From Halosimplex aquaticum (GTDB lineage Archaea; Halobacteriota; Halobacteria; Halobacteriales; Haloarculaceae): 64,000 bases of DNA. A program made the translations under genes and the position numbers. This document shows positions 47,874 to 58,064 of the stretch, in pieces. The notes beneath the pieces are model-generated. The model was not told the DNA's origin and did no database searches. It saw nothing but the letters and a program-made list of their open reading frames with translations. Every line of letters begins with the position of its first letter. Within the stretch, counting starts at the first letter, position 1. The stretch covers positions 92,773 through 156,772 of the forward strand of contig NZ_CP118160.1 in the NCBI RefSeq assembly GCF_028747785.1. The letters run 5' to 3'.

Positions 47874-50762
47874 ATGACTCAAAATAACCCTGATATCGAT
47901 GAGCAATCCGAATTAGATCAGCTTGCTATTGAGGGGAATCTCCCGCTCAAGGCAGTTGGAATTGAGAATCTAAAAGAGGCTAACCCCCAACATATGCCGC
48001 CTCACCGGTATCTCCATCCTTGGTTTGCGCGGCGACCAACTCCTGCCTCCCGACTTGCCGTCTTAGCTTCTGTCCTACCTTCGGGGGTTGATGCTGACGA
48101 TCTGCTTCGGTGGATGCAGATTGGTCCATCTCAAGGAACAGACGGCGAGAGTATTGTAGAATACGTCGCACGAAAGAAGAGTAATGAGGATGAACGGGAT
48201 GGAACACTACAAGACCACTACGATTACCCCCGTCCATTCACTCAGTCACCGAGTGAGAACGAACGAAATGAGATTCACCAGCTTCTTCGGAATCAATGGG
48301 ATGGAGAACTACCTACCGTTCTAGATCCAACAGCTGGTGGCGGTGTAATTCCATTTGAAGCACTCCGGTACGATCTCCCTACGATTGCAAACGAATTGAA
48401 TCCCATCCCGTCGCTAATGCTCAAGGTTATGAATGAGTACGCGCCGAAGGTGGGTTCTCTGCAGAGCGAATTGAATCGGTGGAGTGCCAAAGTGGATGAG
48501 CTCGCTTCAGAGCGGCTTGAAGAGTACTTCCCTTGTAAGAACGACCGCCGTAGTCCTTCCCATTACGCTTGTACATATACCGTCACTTGCCCTGACTGTG
48601 GATTCGAAATACCTCTAGTGAAGAAGTGGTGGCTTCAGAAACAGTCGTCGACAAGCGGCGTTGCTGCCCGCCCGCGTCTAAATGAAGAAACGAAAAGTGT
48701 CGAGTACGACTGTGTACGGCTTCCTGATGAGGTATCGAAAAACGAGTTCAACCCTCAGAATGGCCCTCATTCCCGAAGTGGCGCAGAATGTCTGAATTGT
48801 CCTGTCGTGATGGAGTCAGATGATATCCGTACAGCGTTTAAGAATGGCGAGTATGACACGACAATCTACGGTGTCAAGTATGTCAACGATGGTTCTGGAT
48901 GGCGGGCCCCGACCACGGAAGATTACAAAGCCTGCGAAAAAGCGTCTGAGCGTACGGAATCTGATTTCCGACTGAATACAATTCTCACTCAAGATCGGTA
49001 CATCGGTGATGAGGATCGAGCTGGCCCGTACGGAGTCAGTAAATGGCGAGATGCGTTCACTGATCGCCAGCTCGTCACTCATTATGAGTATCTTCGAGCC
49101 TTTGAGGAAGTGGAAGACGGAATCCGCGAAAGCCACTCAGAGAAGGAGGCAGAAGCTATCCTCACGATTCTCTCTCTTGTATCCAGTAAGGCCATTGACC
49201 GAAATACACGGTTTGCGCCACTCGACACTGGAAAAGGATACCCCGCAAATGCTCTTGGCGGGAAGCACTTCACACTCCAGTGGTCGTTCGTTGATAACAA
49301 CCTGTGTGCAGGGAATCAATCATGGGAAGATAACTTCAATCGTGTCCGCGACTCCTACGAGGAGCTTGTCTCATATCTTCAGGATATCGAAGATCCTGAA
49401 TCAGAGGTTCTAGTCGGTGACGCAGCCGACTTAGATATTGAATCTGACACCGTCCAGGCGGTTGTTATTGACCCGCCATACTACGACAGCATTATCTATT
49501 CCGAACTTTCGGACATTTGTTACGTTTGGTTGAAAGAATACCTTGGGGACACTTTCCCCGAGATGTTCACTGGTGAACTCTCAGATAAGGACGACGAGGC
49601 TGTGGCGAATGTCGCTGAGTACGAGGAAGTCGCAGATAGTTCAAAATCCAAAAAAGAGTTCGCCTCTGAAGATTATGAAGATAAAATGGCAGAAATTTTC
49701 CAGGAACTCTACAGAGTGCTTGAGCCTGGTGGAGTAATGACCGTTATGTTCACGCATAAGGAGTCCAGCGCGTGGGATACTCTCACTAAATCACTCATCA
49801 GATCTGGATTCACTGTAACTTCGACACATCCCATCACGAGTGAAATGCCACAGAGGACCGATACCCGAGGTGGCGGGTCAGCCGACAGCACGTTACTCCT
49901 CACGGGCCGCAAACCCGTTGATGCTAATCAGCACGAGACGGACTCAACTCCGACCCTTTGGAGTGATGTTCGTACAGATACACGAGACGTTGCTAAGGAT
50001 GCTGCCCGCGAACTCCTTAATTCGGGTCTTTCACTAACAAAAACGGACGTGATTATCTCTGCATTCGGACCAACTTTGAAAGTCTACGCTGACGCCTATC
50101 CAGTTGTTGATGACCAAGATAATGAGGTTCCACCCCGTCGCGCTCTTGAAGAAGCCCGTGAAGCAGTAACGCGGGTCCTTGTTGAGGAGTATCTTGAGGG
50201 TGAAGGACTCGGAGACTTGGACGACATTACTGAGTGGTATATCCTCTCTTGGCTGGTTCACGAATCCGACACCTTCCACTACGATGACGGCCATCAACTG
50301 GGCCTCGGCGTGGGCGTCGATATCGACGAAATCAAACGCTCTACGAAAATTTGGGGGAAGAAACGTGGCGACATTCAGCTGAAGACTCACGAGGACCGCG
50401 TCCAAGATATCACACTGCCCCCCGAAGAGAGATCTAACCGGACGCCCGTCGATCCTGAAGCGCTGTCCTACACGATCGCCCTCGATGCGGTTCACGCCGC
50501 TATGCACGTCTACGAGAAACAGGGCGAGGACGTCGCCATCGATTGGCTCAAAGAACGCAACTTCGACACAGATGCGGGGTTCAAGGCAACACTGAAAGCT
50601 CTCCTGCAAGTTCTTCCCCAGCGGAGTTCGGAATGGGAGGCCGCTCGCGACCTCGCCATAGGCCGGACCCACGACGCCCTCGGTCTCGAATTCACCCCCA
50701 CCGATTTCACTGATGTCTCAAAAGATAGGTCCGAACAGACCGAACTCGGTGACCACGCCTAA
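47874..50762 (+). CDS. DUF1156-type adenine-specific DNA methylase
   Basis: 962 residues. The N-terminal DUF1156 signature is AVGIENLKEANPQHMPPHRY, then LHPWFARRPTPASRLAVLAS. The SAM-binding motif is LDPTAGGGVIPFEAL near residue 150 and the catalytic motif is VVIDPPYYDSIIYSEL near residue 530 (DPPY). A Cys pair CPDCGFEIP suggests a zinc ribbon. In such cassettes the methylase marks self DNA. The first two thirds (47.9-50.2 kb) are clearly less GC-rich than the rest of the operon. It starts 6 nt after the previous stop. Confidence 0.85.
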   Translation: MTQNNPDIDEQSELDQLAIEGNLPLKAVGIENLKEANPQHMPPHRYLHPWFARRPTPASRLAVLASVLPSGVDADDLLRWMQIGPSQGTDGESIVEYVARKKSNEDERDGTLQDHYDYPRPFTQSPSENERNEIHQLLRNQWDGELPTVLDPTAGGGVIPFEALRYDLPTIANELNPIPSLMLKVMNEYAPKVGSLQSELNRWSAKVDELASERLEEYFPCKNDRRSPSHYACTYTVTCPDCGFEIPLVKKWWLQKQSSTSGVAARPRLNEETKSVEYDCVRLPDEVSKNEFNPQNGPHSRSGAECLNCPVVMESDDIRTAFKNGEYDTTIYGVKYVNDGSGWRAPTTEDYKACEKASERTESDFRLNTILTQDRYIGDEDRAGPYGVSKWRDAFTDRQLVTHYEYLRAFEEVEDGIRESHSEKEAEAILTILSLVSSKAIDRNTRFAPLDTGKGYPANALGGKHFTLQWSFVDNNLCAGNQSWEDNFNRVRDSYEELVSYLQDIEDPESEVLVGDAADLDIESDTVQAVVIDPPYYDSIIYSELSDICYVWLKEYLGDTFPEMFTGELSDKDDEAVANVAEYEEVADSSKSKKEFASEDYEDKMAEIFQELYRVLEPGGVMTVMFTHKESSAWDTLTKSLIRSGFTVTSTHPITSEMPQRTDTRGGGSADSTLLLTGRKPVDANQHETDSTPTLWSDVRTDTRDVAKDAARELLNSGLSLTKTDVIISAFGPTLKVYADAYPVVDDQDNEVPPRRALEEAREAVTRVLVEEYLEGEGLGDLDDITEWYILSWLVHESDTFHYDDGHQLGLGVGVDIDEIKRSTKIWGKKRGDIQLKTHEDRVQDITLPPEERSNRTPVDPEALSYTIALDAVHAAMHVYEKQGEDVAIDWLKERNFDTDAGFKATLKALLQVLPQRSSEWEAARDLAIGRTHDALGLEFTPTDFTDVSKDRSEQTELGDHA

Positions 50763-50779
50763 CTCGAAATTCCTCCAGT

Positions 50780-53700
50780 ATGACTAATCTACGTGACCGC
50801 GAGTGGCAGTCGATCTACGAGAGCAAGCCCGAGCAGGGACGCGCCCATCTCGTCAAGGACTTCTACGAACCCGCACTGGAACGCAGCCAACAATACGACC
50901 GGATTGCGGGCTACTTCTCCAGTACGGCACTCGCGGCTGCTGCCAACGGCATTCACGCCCTCGTCGAGAACGATGGTGAAATGCGCCTCATCGTCGGCAC
51001 CGAACTCTACGAGTCTGACCGTCCGGTTCTAGAGACGCTCACCGACCGCCTCGAGGAAAACCTCGAGGACCTCGATGACGAACGCCTGGATGCGAATCTC
51101 CGTATTCTCGCGCGTCTCCTCCGCGAGGGGCGGATCCACATCAAGGTCGCCTATCCACGCTCTCCCTCTCACGATTGGGAGATCTTCCATCCGAAAGTTG
51201 GACTCTTCCACGATAGCGACGGAAACACGATTTCGTTCGAGGGCAGCGTCAACGAGACGGTCGGCGGCTGGGCTCGCAACTACGAGAGGTTCAAAGTCCA
51301 CCGTTCGTGGGTTCCTGAACAGGCGGACTACGTCGCCGGCGACGAGGAGACCTTCGAGCGACTGTGGAGTGATGAACACCCCTTCGTCGAAGTGTATGAC
51401 CTCCCCGAGGCGATCGAAGAGGACATCATTGACTGGAAAGCCCCAGACACCGAAAGCGATCTCCAGGAAGCGATTCAGATCGCGAACGGTACAGCTCCGC
51501 CGACGGAGCGCGACAAAGCGAACATCATTCAGGATGGACCGCTCTCGCCCGGTGGGCTCGCTCTGGCCGAGGAAGCGAGCACGATCACGCCGTGGCCGCA
51601 TCAACGAGTCGTCTCGGACACACTCGTCAACACCTATCCACAGAGTTTCCTGCTGTGTGACGAGGTGGGACTCGGGAAGACGATCGAGGCCGGTCTTACA
51701 CTCTCCAGGCTTGGACTCACCGGGGAGCTTGAAACCGGGCTGTTGCTGGTTCCGGCGAGTCTGCAGCGGCAGTGGCAGGAAGAGCTCTGGGAGAAGTTCA
51801 ACATCAACGCCGTCCGATTCGACCGGGACACAGCGGGCGATCACGTATTCCGGGACGTCCGCGGTCGCGACCACTACCCACCATCGGCTACGGACCTCGA
51901 CCTCACTGGGGAGCGCGAATGGGTGGACAGCCCCATCTGGCGGTTCCTCTACGAACAACAGTCGACTGATGCCGATGCATCGTCGCCACTGGATGGGCCG
52001 ACGGTCGTCATTATGTCCTGGCATACGGCTCGTCTCGACGACCGCTGGGATCAGGTCGCCCCCTTAGACCGGATATCCGACCGGTCTCGGAACGGCATCC
52101 CGGCAAGCTGTCGCGGACGCGACCATGATACGGAAGACCGGATGGGCGTGTGGGACGCCGTCATCGTCGACGAGGCGCACAACGCTCGCCGTGGCAGTAA
52201 TTTCTACGCTCTTCTCGAACAGCTTCGCGATTATACGCACGCCTACTACCTCTTGACGGCTACCCCGATGCAATTGCACTCTGGCGAACTCCACGACCTG
52301 ATGCAGTTGCTGGATCTTCCGAGTGGTTGGGATAACCGGGATACCTTCATGGAGTTCTTCGAAACCCGAGATGGGCTGTCGCAGGCCCTCAACGAGGTTC
52401 TCGACAACCCGAGTTCAGAGTCCGACGAAGCGGAGGCTTCCTGGGACACGCAAGCCACGCTCGATGGACTGGAACACCAAGACCGGCTCCCGACGGACCG
52501 ACCGTTCTCCTCAAAAGTCTTCCAGCACCTTGCAGACGAACTCGAGATCAATGAGGACAGACAGGACCGTGCCATTGCAAAAGAGCGTGTGCTGACCGCG
52601 TGCCGGCTCGCACGAGCCTATGGAGACGCCTACGACGGTTATCTCGACCATGTCGACGACGCGATGGCAGATTATGACATCGACCGCTTCGAGGCGAGCG
52701 AGGATACGAAACTCAAACGGCTCCTCTATCCTGAAGACGCCGACGAGTGGTTGATGGCGTCCCGCAGCGACCGACAGGACGCACTTGACGAACTCTCGCC
52801 GGGCGGTTGGCGAGTCATTCGCGATGTTCTCGCGGAGTCCACACCGGTCGACGCGCTCATCCATCGGAATACACGGGATACGCTTCGGAAGTACGAGGCG
52901 GTCGGACTCCTCGATACGACCGTTCCGAACCGGAATCCCGAACAACGGAAAATCGAACTCACCGAGGAGACACGGGCGGTCTACGACCAGATCGACGAAT
53001 ACACACGTGAGTTCTACAAGCGAGCCCAACAGACTGACGAAGCCCAAACACGCGCCATCGGGTTCGTGATGACCACGTACCGGCAGCGACTCACGTCGAG
53101 TGTCTATGCGATCAGCCAGAGCCTGAAACACCGGCTTGAGACACTCCGGGCACAACGAACCGTGCTCGCCGGTCGGGAGCGCGCTCGTGACCGGGACTAT
53201 GGTGATGCGGAGCAGGTCGTCCTCGAAACGCTACAAAATGCAGACCTCGACGACGGGGACGTTCTGGATGAACTCGACGCTAGTAGCGACGACCTGGACC
53301 TCTCTGAACTCATCCCGAGCGTGACTGAAGAGGGGAAACAGCTGATCGAGGAAGAAATCGAGGCTCTGGAAGCGTTCGTCAACGACTTAGACTTGGTTGA
53401 TACAGACCCGAAGATTCAGCAGCTGTACAACGACCTCGACGAGCTGGACCGTGCTGGCCACAACCGGGTGATTGTCTTCACGCAGTACGCGGACACAATG
53501 GACTTCATCCGGGACAGTCTCGCGGACCTTCTTGGTGCAACAATCGCGACGTACTCTGGTCGTGGCGGCGAGCTGTACGACCCCGATTCTAAAACGTGGG
53601 AGCACGTCGGGAAAGAGCGCGTGAAGCGTGAATTCTCACGTGATGATGGGCAGGTCGATATCCTCGTCTGTACCGACTCCGCGAGTGAGGGGCTAAACCT

Positions 53701-54730
53701 CCAGGAGTGTGGGGCGCTCATCAACTACGACCTGCCGTGGAACCCGATGCGAGTTGAACAGCGTATCGGTCGGATTGACCGTATCGGCCAACGATTCGAC
53801 GAGATTCGCATTCTCAATTACAGCTACGAGGATACGGTTGAGACGGACATCTATGATCGCCTTGACGACCGGATTGGCCTCTTCGAAAACGTCGTCGGTG
53901 AGATGCAACCCATACTCTCCGGCGTCAGCCAACAGATCCGGGATGCGACCTTGAACGCGGACAGCGCTGACGACCAGTCTGCGGTCGAATCAGCTGACCG
54001 CGAGTTCTCTGAAGAACTCGAAGAACGCGATCAGGGCGATCGCGTCGATGTCGGAGAGTCACTCGAGGACGTCGACGACCTCGTCGCTCAGGACGTCGTC
54101 GACGAAGCAAAACTTGATGCGTGGCAGTCCTACAGTCACCCAGATCTCGTCGATGTCGGCGAGGAGGAATACGAGTATCAACCTCCGTTCGAGACACCAA
54201 GCCTCCAGTCAGTGTTGGTCGATAACGACGCTCTTGCCGAGGCCGGTGTCGAATTCACTCCGGTTCACGAGATTGACTTCGAGTACGATGACGGGGACTT
54301 CGACTTTGCGGACAGTACATATCGCCTTTCAGTAGGTGATGCACCGATTGAGGTACCAGCCGAGGATGGGGAACAGACGATTGCACAGGCTATTGCGACT
54401 GCTGCTGACGAAGTGGCGGTGACGTTCTCGGCTGTGTGTGCTGACGAGTTCCCATCGGTTCAGCATCTTGCACCAGGTCATCCACTTCTCGTGCAGCTCC
54501 TCACAGTACTGCAGGATGTGAGTGAGGATCCGTCGCGATTCCAACAGCGAATCGTAACTCGACCCGATCAAGACCAAGAGCCAGTAGTGTGTGCGTGGGG
54601 GCGGGACGGCGTGTTTACCCGGATTGCAGGCGATGGGACAGTGACTGAAAATGGACCAATGGATTCCCTTCCGACGTGGTGTGATCAATTCCTTGACAAC
54701 CGAGAGAAGTCAACAAAGCAGCCACAGTAG
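50780..54730 (+). CDS. PLD-SNF2 helicase of the defence operon
   Basis: 1316 residues. The N-terminal phospholipase-D-like domain has YFSSTALAAAANGIHALV, FHPKVGLFHD (HxK) and FEGSVNETVGG. The SNF2-type helicase has motif I CDEVGLGKTIEAG, motif II VIVDEAHNARR, motif III LLTATPMQLHSGE, motif IV VIVFTQYADTMDF, and motifs V-VI TDSASEGLNLQECG and VEQRIGRIDRIGQR. It likely remodels or cuts unmodified invader DNA together with the methylase and ATPase. Last gene of the operon and complete. Confidence 0.87.
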   Translation: MTNLRDREWQSIYESKPEQGRAHLVKDFYEPALERSQQYDRIAGYFSSTALAAAANGIHALVENDGEMRLIVGTELYESDRPVLETLTDRLEENLEDLDDERLDANLRILARLLREGRIHIKVAYPRSPSHDWEIFHPKVGLFHDSDGNTISFEGSVNETVGGWARNYERFKVHRSWVPEQADYVAGDEETFERLWSDEHPFVEVYDLPEAIEEDIIDWKAPDTESDLQEAIQIANGTAPPTERDKANIIQDGPLSPGGLALAEEASTITPWPHQRVVSDTLVNTYPQSFLLCDEVGLGKTIEAGLTLSRLGLTGELETGLLLVPASLQRQWQEELWEKFNINAVRFDRDTAGDHVFRDVRGRDHYPPSATDLDLTGEREWVDSPIWRFLYEQQSTDADASSPLDGPTVVIMSWHTARLDDRWDQVAPLDRISDRSRNGIPASCRGRDHDTEDRMGVWDAVIVDEAHNARRGSNFYALLEQLRDYTHAYYLLTATPMQLHSGELHDLMQLLDLPSGWDNRDTFMEFFETRDGLSQALNEVLDNPSSESDEAEASWDTQATLDGLEHQDRLPTDRPFSSKVFQHLADELEINEDRQDRAIAKERVLTACRLARAYGDAYDGYLDHVDDAMADYDIDRFEASEDTKLKRLLYPEDADEWLMASRSDRQDALDELSPGGWRVIRDVLAESTPVDALIHRNTRDTLRKYEAVGLLDTTVPNRNPEQRKIELTEETRAVYDQIDEYTREFYKRAQQTDEAQTRAIGFVMTTYRQRLTSSVYAISQSLKHRLETLRAQRTVLAGRERARDRDYGDAEQVVLETLQNADLDDGDVLDELDASSDDLDLSELIPSVTEEGKQLIEEEIEALEAFVNDLDLVDTDPKIQQLYNDLDELDRAGHNRVIVFTQYADTMDFIRDSLADLLGATIATYSGRGGELYDPDSKTWEHVGKERVKREFSRDDGQVDILVCTDSASEGLNLQECGALINYDLPWNPMRVEQRIGRIDRIGQRFDEIRILNYSYEDTVETDIYDRLDDRIGLFENVVGEMQPILSGVSQQIRDATLNADSADDQSAVESADREFSEELEERDQGDRVDVGESLEDVDDLVAQDVVDEAKLDAWQSYSHPDLVDVGEEEYEYQPPFETPSLQSVLVDNDALAEAGVEFTPVHEIDFEYDDGDFDFADSTYRLSVGDAPIEVPAEDGEQTIAQAIATAADEVAVTFSAVCADEFPSVQHLAPGHPLLVQLLTVLQDVSEDPSRFQQRIVTRPDQDQEPVVCAWGRDGVFTRIAGDGTVTENGPMDSLPTWCDQFLDNREKSTKQPQ

Positions 54731-54773
54731 CTGGGTAGTTTTGTAAGCATGGACTTCCCAGATGAACCAATAG

Positions 54774-54951
54774 ATGCCAAATACTGCTCTTGAAGCAAAT
54801 CTCCGCGCTATCGGGGACGGTGCGAGACTGGAACAGTTAGCTGTTGACTTACTTGGTCGAGAAGGATACGACGTCGTTCAACCGGCGTGAGGGGTCCGGA
54901 TGGTGGGAGAGATGCACTTTGAACGCTCGGGAAAATTTGGCGTGCTCCATT
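54774..54951 (+). pseudogene. Remnant of an Mrr-type restriction endonuclease
   Basis: From ATG 54774: MPNTALEANLRAIGDGARLE, then QLAVDLLGREGYDVVQP. Then, with two indels, GPDGGRDAL and RSGKFGVLH appear in other frames. EGYDVV...GGRDA is the start of the restriction endonuclease fold, with the catalytic Asp. It ends at the IS insertion at 54952. No continuation can be found after the IS. Non-functional. Confidence 0.6.
54942..54951. repeat. 10-bp target duplication, left
   Basis: GTGCTCCATT directly before the IS; the same ten bases follow it at 56020-56029. Confidence 0.9.
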
Positions 54952-56019
54952 GAGGGTGTCATAGAACTCTTCTCACACCGTGATGATCGTGCTTCCCGGA
55001 TTGTCTCCACGTTCGTAGTTGGTGATCGCGATGACAAGGCGAAGGCACAGCGCGAGGAACACCTGCGCTCGTGCGTGGACGCGGCCTCGGGCGTGGGTGC
55101 GCCCGAGGCCGCAGTCCTTCACTGATTCGTTGGTTCGTTCAACTCCCGTGCGGCGGTTGTACGTCTCATCTAGCGTCGGTTGCTTCAGCTGAACGTCTTC
55201 ACTGTGTTCCTCGATGCGGTCTTCGACCCTGTACTCGATATCGAGCGGGTCGTCGGTGTTTCGCGCGTTGTACGGAGCGACTGGCACGACCCCTGCGGCC
55301 AGCAGGTGGTCGTGCCAGTCGAGCGTGTCGTAGGCGCTGTCACCGACCATCCAGATCGGTTGCTCGACGGCGAGCGCGTCACGGGTGACGCGCATCGCCG
55401 TCTCTTCTGGTGCTTGTTTGCTCTCGGTGAACTCCGCTGCGATCGGTATCTTTTGCCCGGTCGAGACGATTGTACAGCCGTAGCCGTAGTAGTACTCGTC
55501 CTTGGTTGGATCGTAGCACTTTGACGCATCTGGGTCGGCTGGCATCGCCCTCACGTCGGTCGAATCGATACAGTAGGTCAAGTCGAGCAGGCCGCGGCGG
55601 GCGGCCTGCTCGACGAGGTGATCGAACACCTCGTTAGCGACGTGTTCGAGGTCGGTGAGGAAGCGATCGACCGCGTCTCTCGACGGCGGTCGATCGAAGC
55701 CACAGCTCAACCAGACGACCGTGTTCCGAAGCTCTCGTTCGACGGGGCGGATGCCGTAGATATCTTTGTAGTAGCAGTGGAGAAAGCCACGCATCAGCTC
55801 TGGTGGTTCGTGGTCTCGTGTTCGCCCCGTCTGCGCCGGGGCGAACACGTCAAACTCTTCGAGAAATTCGAAGGAGAGGTGCTCGAACAGCGCTAGCGTC
55901 TCTGTCTCCACGACATTGAAGAACGACTCTACCGAAGGATCATCTTGCAGGGTCGCTGAACTCATCCACCTCAGCGTTCACCCTGCTCTTTGGTGTGCTA
56001 ATCGTTCTATGACACCCTC
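54952..56019 (-). mobile_element. Insertion sequence, copy 2 (terminal repeat GAGGGTGTCATAGAA)
   Basis: Perfect terminal inverted repeats and a 10-bp target duplication (GTGCTCCATT) fix both ends; length 1068 bp. Nearly the same as the copy at 16208-17276. It inserted into a restriction endonuclease remnant. Confidence 0.95.
54973..55965 (-). CDS. DDE transposase of the 1069-bp IS, copy 2
   Basis: 330 residues from ATG 55965. Same motifs as copy 1: YCIDSTDVRAM, MVGDSAYDTLDW and GVERTNESVKDCG. Full length. Small differences such as VERELRNTVVW instead of VTRELQNTVVW show that the copies have diverged slightly. Confidence 0.88.
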   Translation of the reverse strand: MSSATLQDDPSVESFFNVVETETLALFEHLSFEFLEEFDVFAPAQTGRTRDHEPPELMRGFLHCYYKDIYGIRPVERELRNTVVWLSCGFDRPPSRDAVDRFLTDLEHVANEVFDHLVEQAARRGLLDLTYCIDSTDVRAMPADPDASKCYDPTKDEYYYGYGCTIVSTGQKIPIAAEFTESKQAPEETAMRVTRDALAVEQPIWMVGDSAYDTLDWHDHLLAAGVVPVAPYNARNTDDPLDIEYRVEDRIEEHSEDVQLKQPTLDETYNRRTGVERTNESVKDCGLGRTHARGRVHARAQVFLALCLRLVIAITNYERGDNPGSTIITV

Positions 56020-56029
56020 GTGCTCCATT
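56020..56029. repeat. 10-bp target duplication, right
   Basis: GTGCTCCATT directly after the IS, matching 54942-54951. Confidence 0.9.
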
Positions 56030-56066
56030 AGCTATCTCTTTGTAGCTCCAATTAGACTCTGACAAT

Positions 56067-56628
56067 ATGCCGAAGCCGGATATTGAAGTCCTCGACGACG
56101 GCGACGCCTATCCGTATTCATCGCATATCAGCGTAGACGGTACAGAAATCCAGCGGGCGATCTTCTCCTCGTGTTTGATTCTCTCGACGACAATGGTGTC
56201 AGCTTCTTCGAGCGTGTCTATGGGTTTACATGGCCAGGAGTTATCACTCACGTCGTCGATGGGCCGGTTCCTGCTGAGTTCCACAATTTCGAGGACTTTG
56301 CTGCGGATCTCGACAGCGGGAAGTTCGCGGTCGCCAGCAAACGCGAACAAACAAGCTTCTTCGTCGACGAAGACACCGTCCGCACTATCACCCTCTACCG
56401 ATACCAGTACCAGGGCGGGTGGCAACCGATCGTGATAGATGAGCAACGAGATCCACTTGAGAACACCCCTTCAATGAATCAATTACTCTCTGTGAGGATG
56501 GAGAGCAGGTAATTGAAGAACTACTCGGGACGAGTTCTCCTGAGGAGAAGCAGGAGGTTGAGCAAATCCGCGAATTTCTGCGGTCTGCTGGTTATCAGCT
56601 AGATCTGATCTCTGATTCAGACGAATAA
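56067..56628 (+). pseudogene. Frameshifted hypothetical gene
   Basis: Three consecutive frames give one coherent protein. From ATG 56067: MPKPDIEVLDDGDAYPYSSH. After a shift near 56158: GDLLLVFDSLDDNGVSFFER, then FTWPGVITHVVDGPVPAEFH. After a second shift near 56458: EHPFNESITLCEDGEQVIEE, to TAA 56626-56628. About 187 residues without the indels. Family not recognised. Convergent with the Argonaute gene. Confidence 0.6.
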
Positions 56629-56645
56629 GCCCCTCACTCACCGAT

Positions 56646-58064
56646 TCACATATAGTAGAAATACTGTGGCCGAACCTCTAAAATGGACTCAGTATCTACT
56701 TCGGATAGGATTGTACCGACACGCTTTGCAACACTCACGGTTGCTGGCATCCGAATTGCGTAGTCCGATGTATTCCAGTCGAGTTTTGTGAAAAAGAGAA
56801 TTTCCTTACAGATCTCTAACGAGGGTGTCTCACAAATCTCGTCAGGTCGGATCTCAATCGGCGATGGTACTCCACTCCCCTGATAGGTCGTCTCTTCCGG
56901 GACATATCCGGATGTGTAGAGATAGTGGACGTCGTCATCAGGGACGCTCAGGAGGGTTCCCCGCATGGCGGGATAATCCGTAGGTGGGAACAATCTGACC
57001 TTTGGCCGCCTACGAACCCAGACTAGATCTAAATCGCGAACACCGTCTGTGGCATCAAGCAACCCTTCACGTTCTTCTTCCCAGAAGACAGATGGCTTAT
57101 GAAGGACGAACCGGCTGGGACGTGTCCCTTTCTGAGCTTCGTAATATTCCAGAATCTGCTCACCTACCTGTCTAGCCGCCTCATATGAGAGGTGGGGAGA
57201 TCCATTCTCGTCCTCGGTGATATCCGGGAGTGGATCGCTCTGAAGGATAATATGGTCCCGTCCGTGAAAGACGTGAGCAAGAGCAGCTCGAATCACATCA
57301 TCTCCTTCGTCTCGCTCTCTGTAGAACGAGAGCCCTGCGTAGCAGTGCCCATCTTCGATCTGCCGAGTTTTCCAGGGATGCCCTCGTTGAGACTTGTATA
57401 GAAGTCCAACTGTGAGATTCCAGGCCCGAGATGCTCGCTGTCGGCCAGTACGGATCGCAAGTGTGGATGGCTTAATCAGCTGTGTGGGGATTCGAGCCTC
57501 CATCCCGATCAGCTTGATTCGATTTCGCAGGTCAGAACCTTCCGACTGGATTCGCGCATGGTCCTGGTTCTCAGGAGTACACGCGTCCATCACTTCTTGC
57601 GGAATACAGACGATGATTGCGTTCGGCTGAACCGAATCCCGTTCGATTATCTCTATGTCTTTCCGCACTAGCTTCAGGAATCGCTCCATCCGATCTCTGG
57701 GGGTCGATTTACCCGTAACAGATTGGATGTCTCGTCGACGAATTTGGCGTCTCCAGCCCTTTTTTGCATTAATAGAGAGATTGAGCGGGGAACTCTTACC
57801 TAGGCCGGGATACGGAACCTGCCACGGATTATCACTTGTTCCTGGATGGATCCCGACCTCCATATCATGAAGTAGTTCGGTCAACCGGCGGATCGAATCT
57901 CGATCGCCGATAATCCCGAGTTTGATTGTATGGTGTCCTTCCTCATAGAGCCGTGGACCATATCTGATAAGGCCTCGTTTGGGGGAGGTTTCAGTACCTC
58001 CTTCAAACTGAATCTCTGGCTCCTCGAGGTGACGAAGCGTGAACGGGGAAGCTTCAGGCGTCAT
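56646..58064 (-). CDS. Short prokaryotic Argonaute (MID-PIWI), probably catalytically inactive
   Basis: 472 residues from ATG 58064. The N terminus LEEPEIQFEGG, then KRGLIRYGPR is the hallmark of short pAgos, which lack PAZ. A MID-like region follows. The PIWI part contains YAGLSFYRERDEGD, where catalytic pAgos have GxD; Ser replaces the first Asp, so the slicer site is lost, as in other short pAgos. The C terminus KLDWNTSDYAIRMPATV and PQYFYYM is typical for guide 5'-end binding. Short pAgos use a guide to sense invader nucleic acid and activate a partner effector. The partner gene overlaps by 4 nt upstream but is broken. Confidence 0.85.
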   Translation of the reverse strand: MTPEASPFTLRHLEEPEIQFEGGTETSPKRGLIRYGPRLYEEGHHTIKLGIIGDRDSIRRLTELLHDMEVGIHPGTSDNPWQVPYPGLGKSSPLNLSINAKKGWRRQIRRRDIQSVTGKSTPRDRMERFLKLVRKDIEIIERDSVQPNAIIVCIPQEVMDACTPENQDHARIQSEGSDLRNRIKLIGMEARIPTQLIKPSTLAIRTGRQRASRAWNLTVGLLYKSQRGHPWKTRQIEDGHCYAGLSFYRERDEGDDVIRAALAHVFHGRDHIILQSDPLPDITEDENGSPHLSYEAARQVGEQILEYYEAQKGTRPSRFVLHKPSVFWEEEREGLLDATDGVRDLDLVWVRRRPKVRLFPPTDYPAMRGTLLSVPDDDVHYLYTSGYVPEETTYQGSGVPSPIEIRPDEICETPSLEICKEILFFTKLDWNTSDYAIRMPATVSVAKRVGTILSEVDTESILEVRPQYFYYM

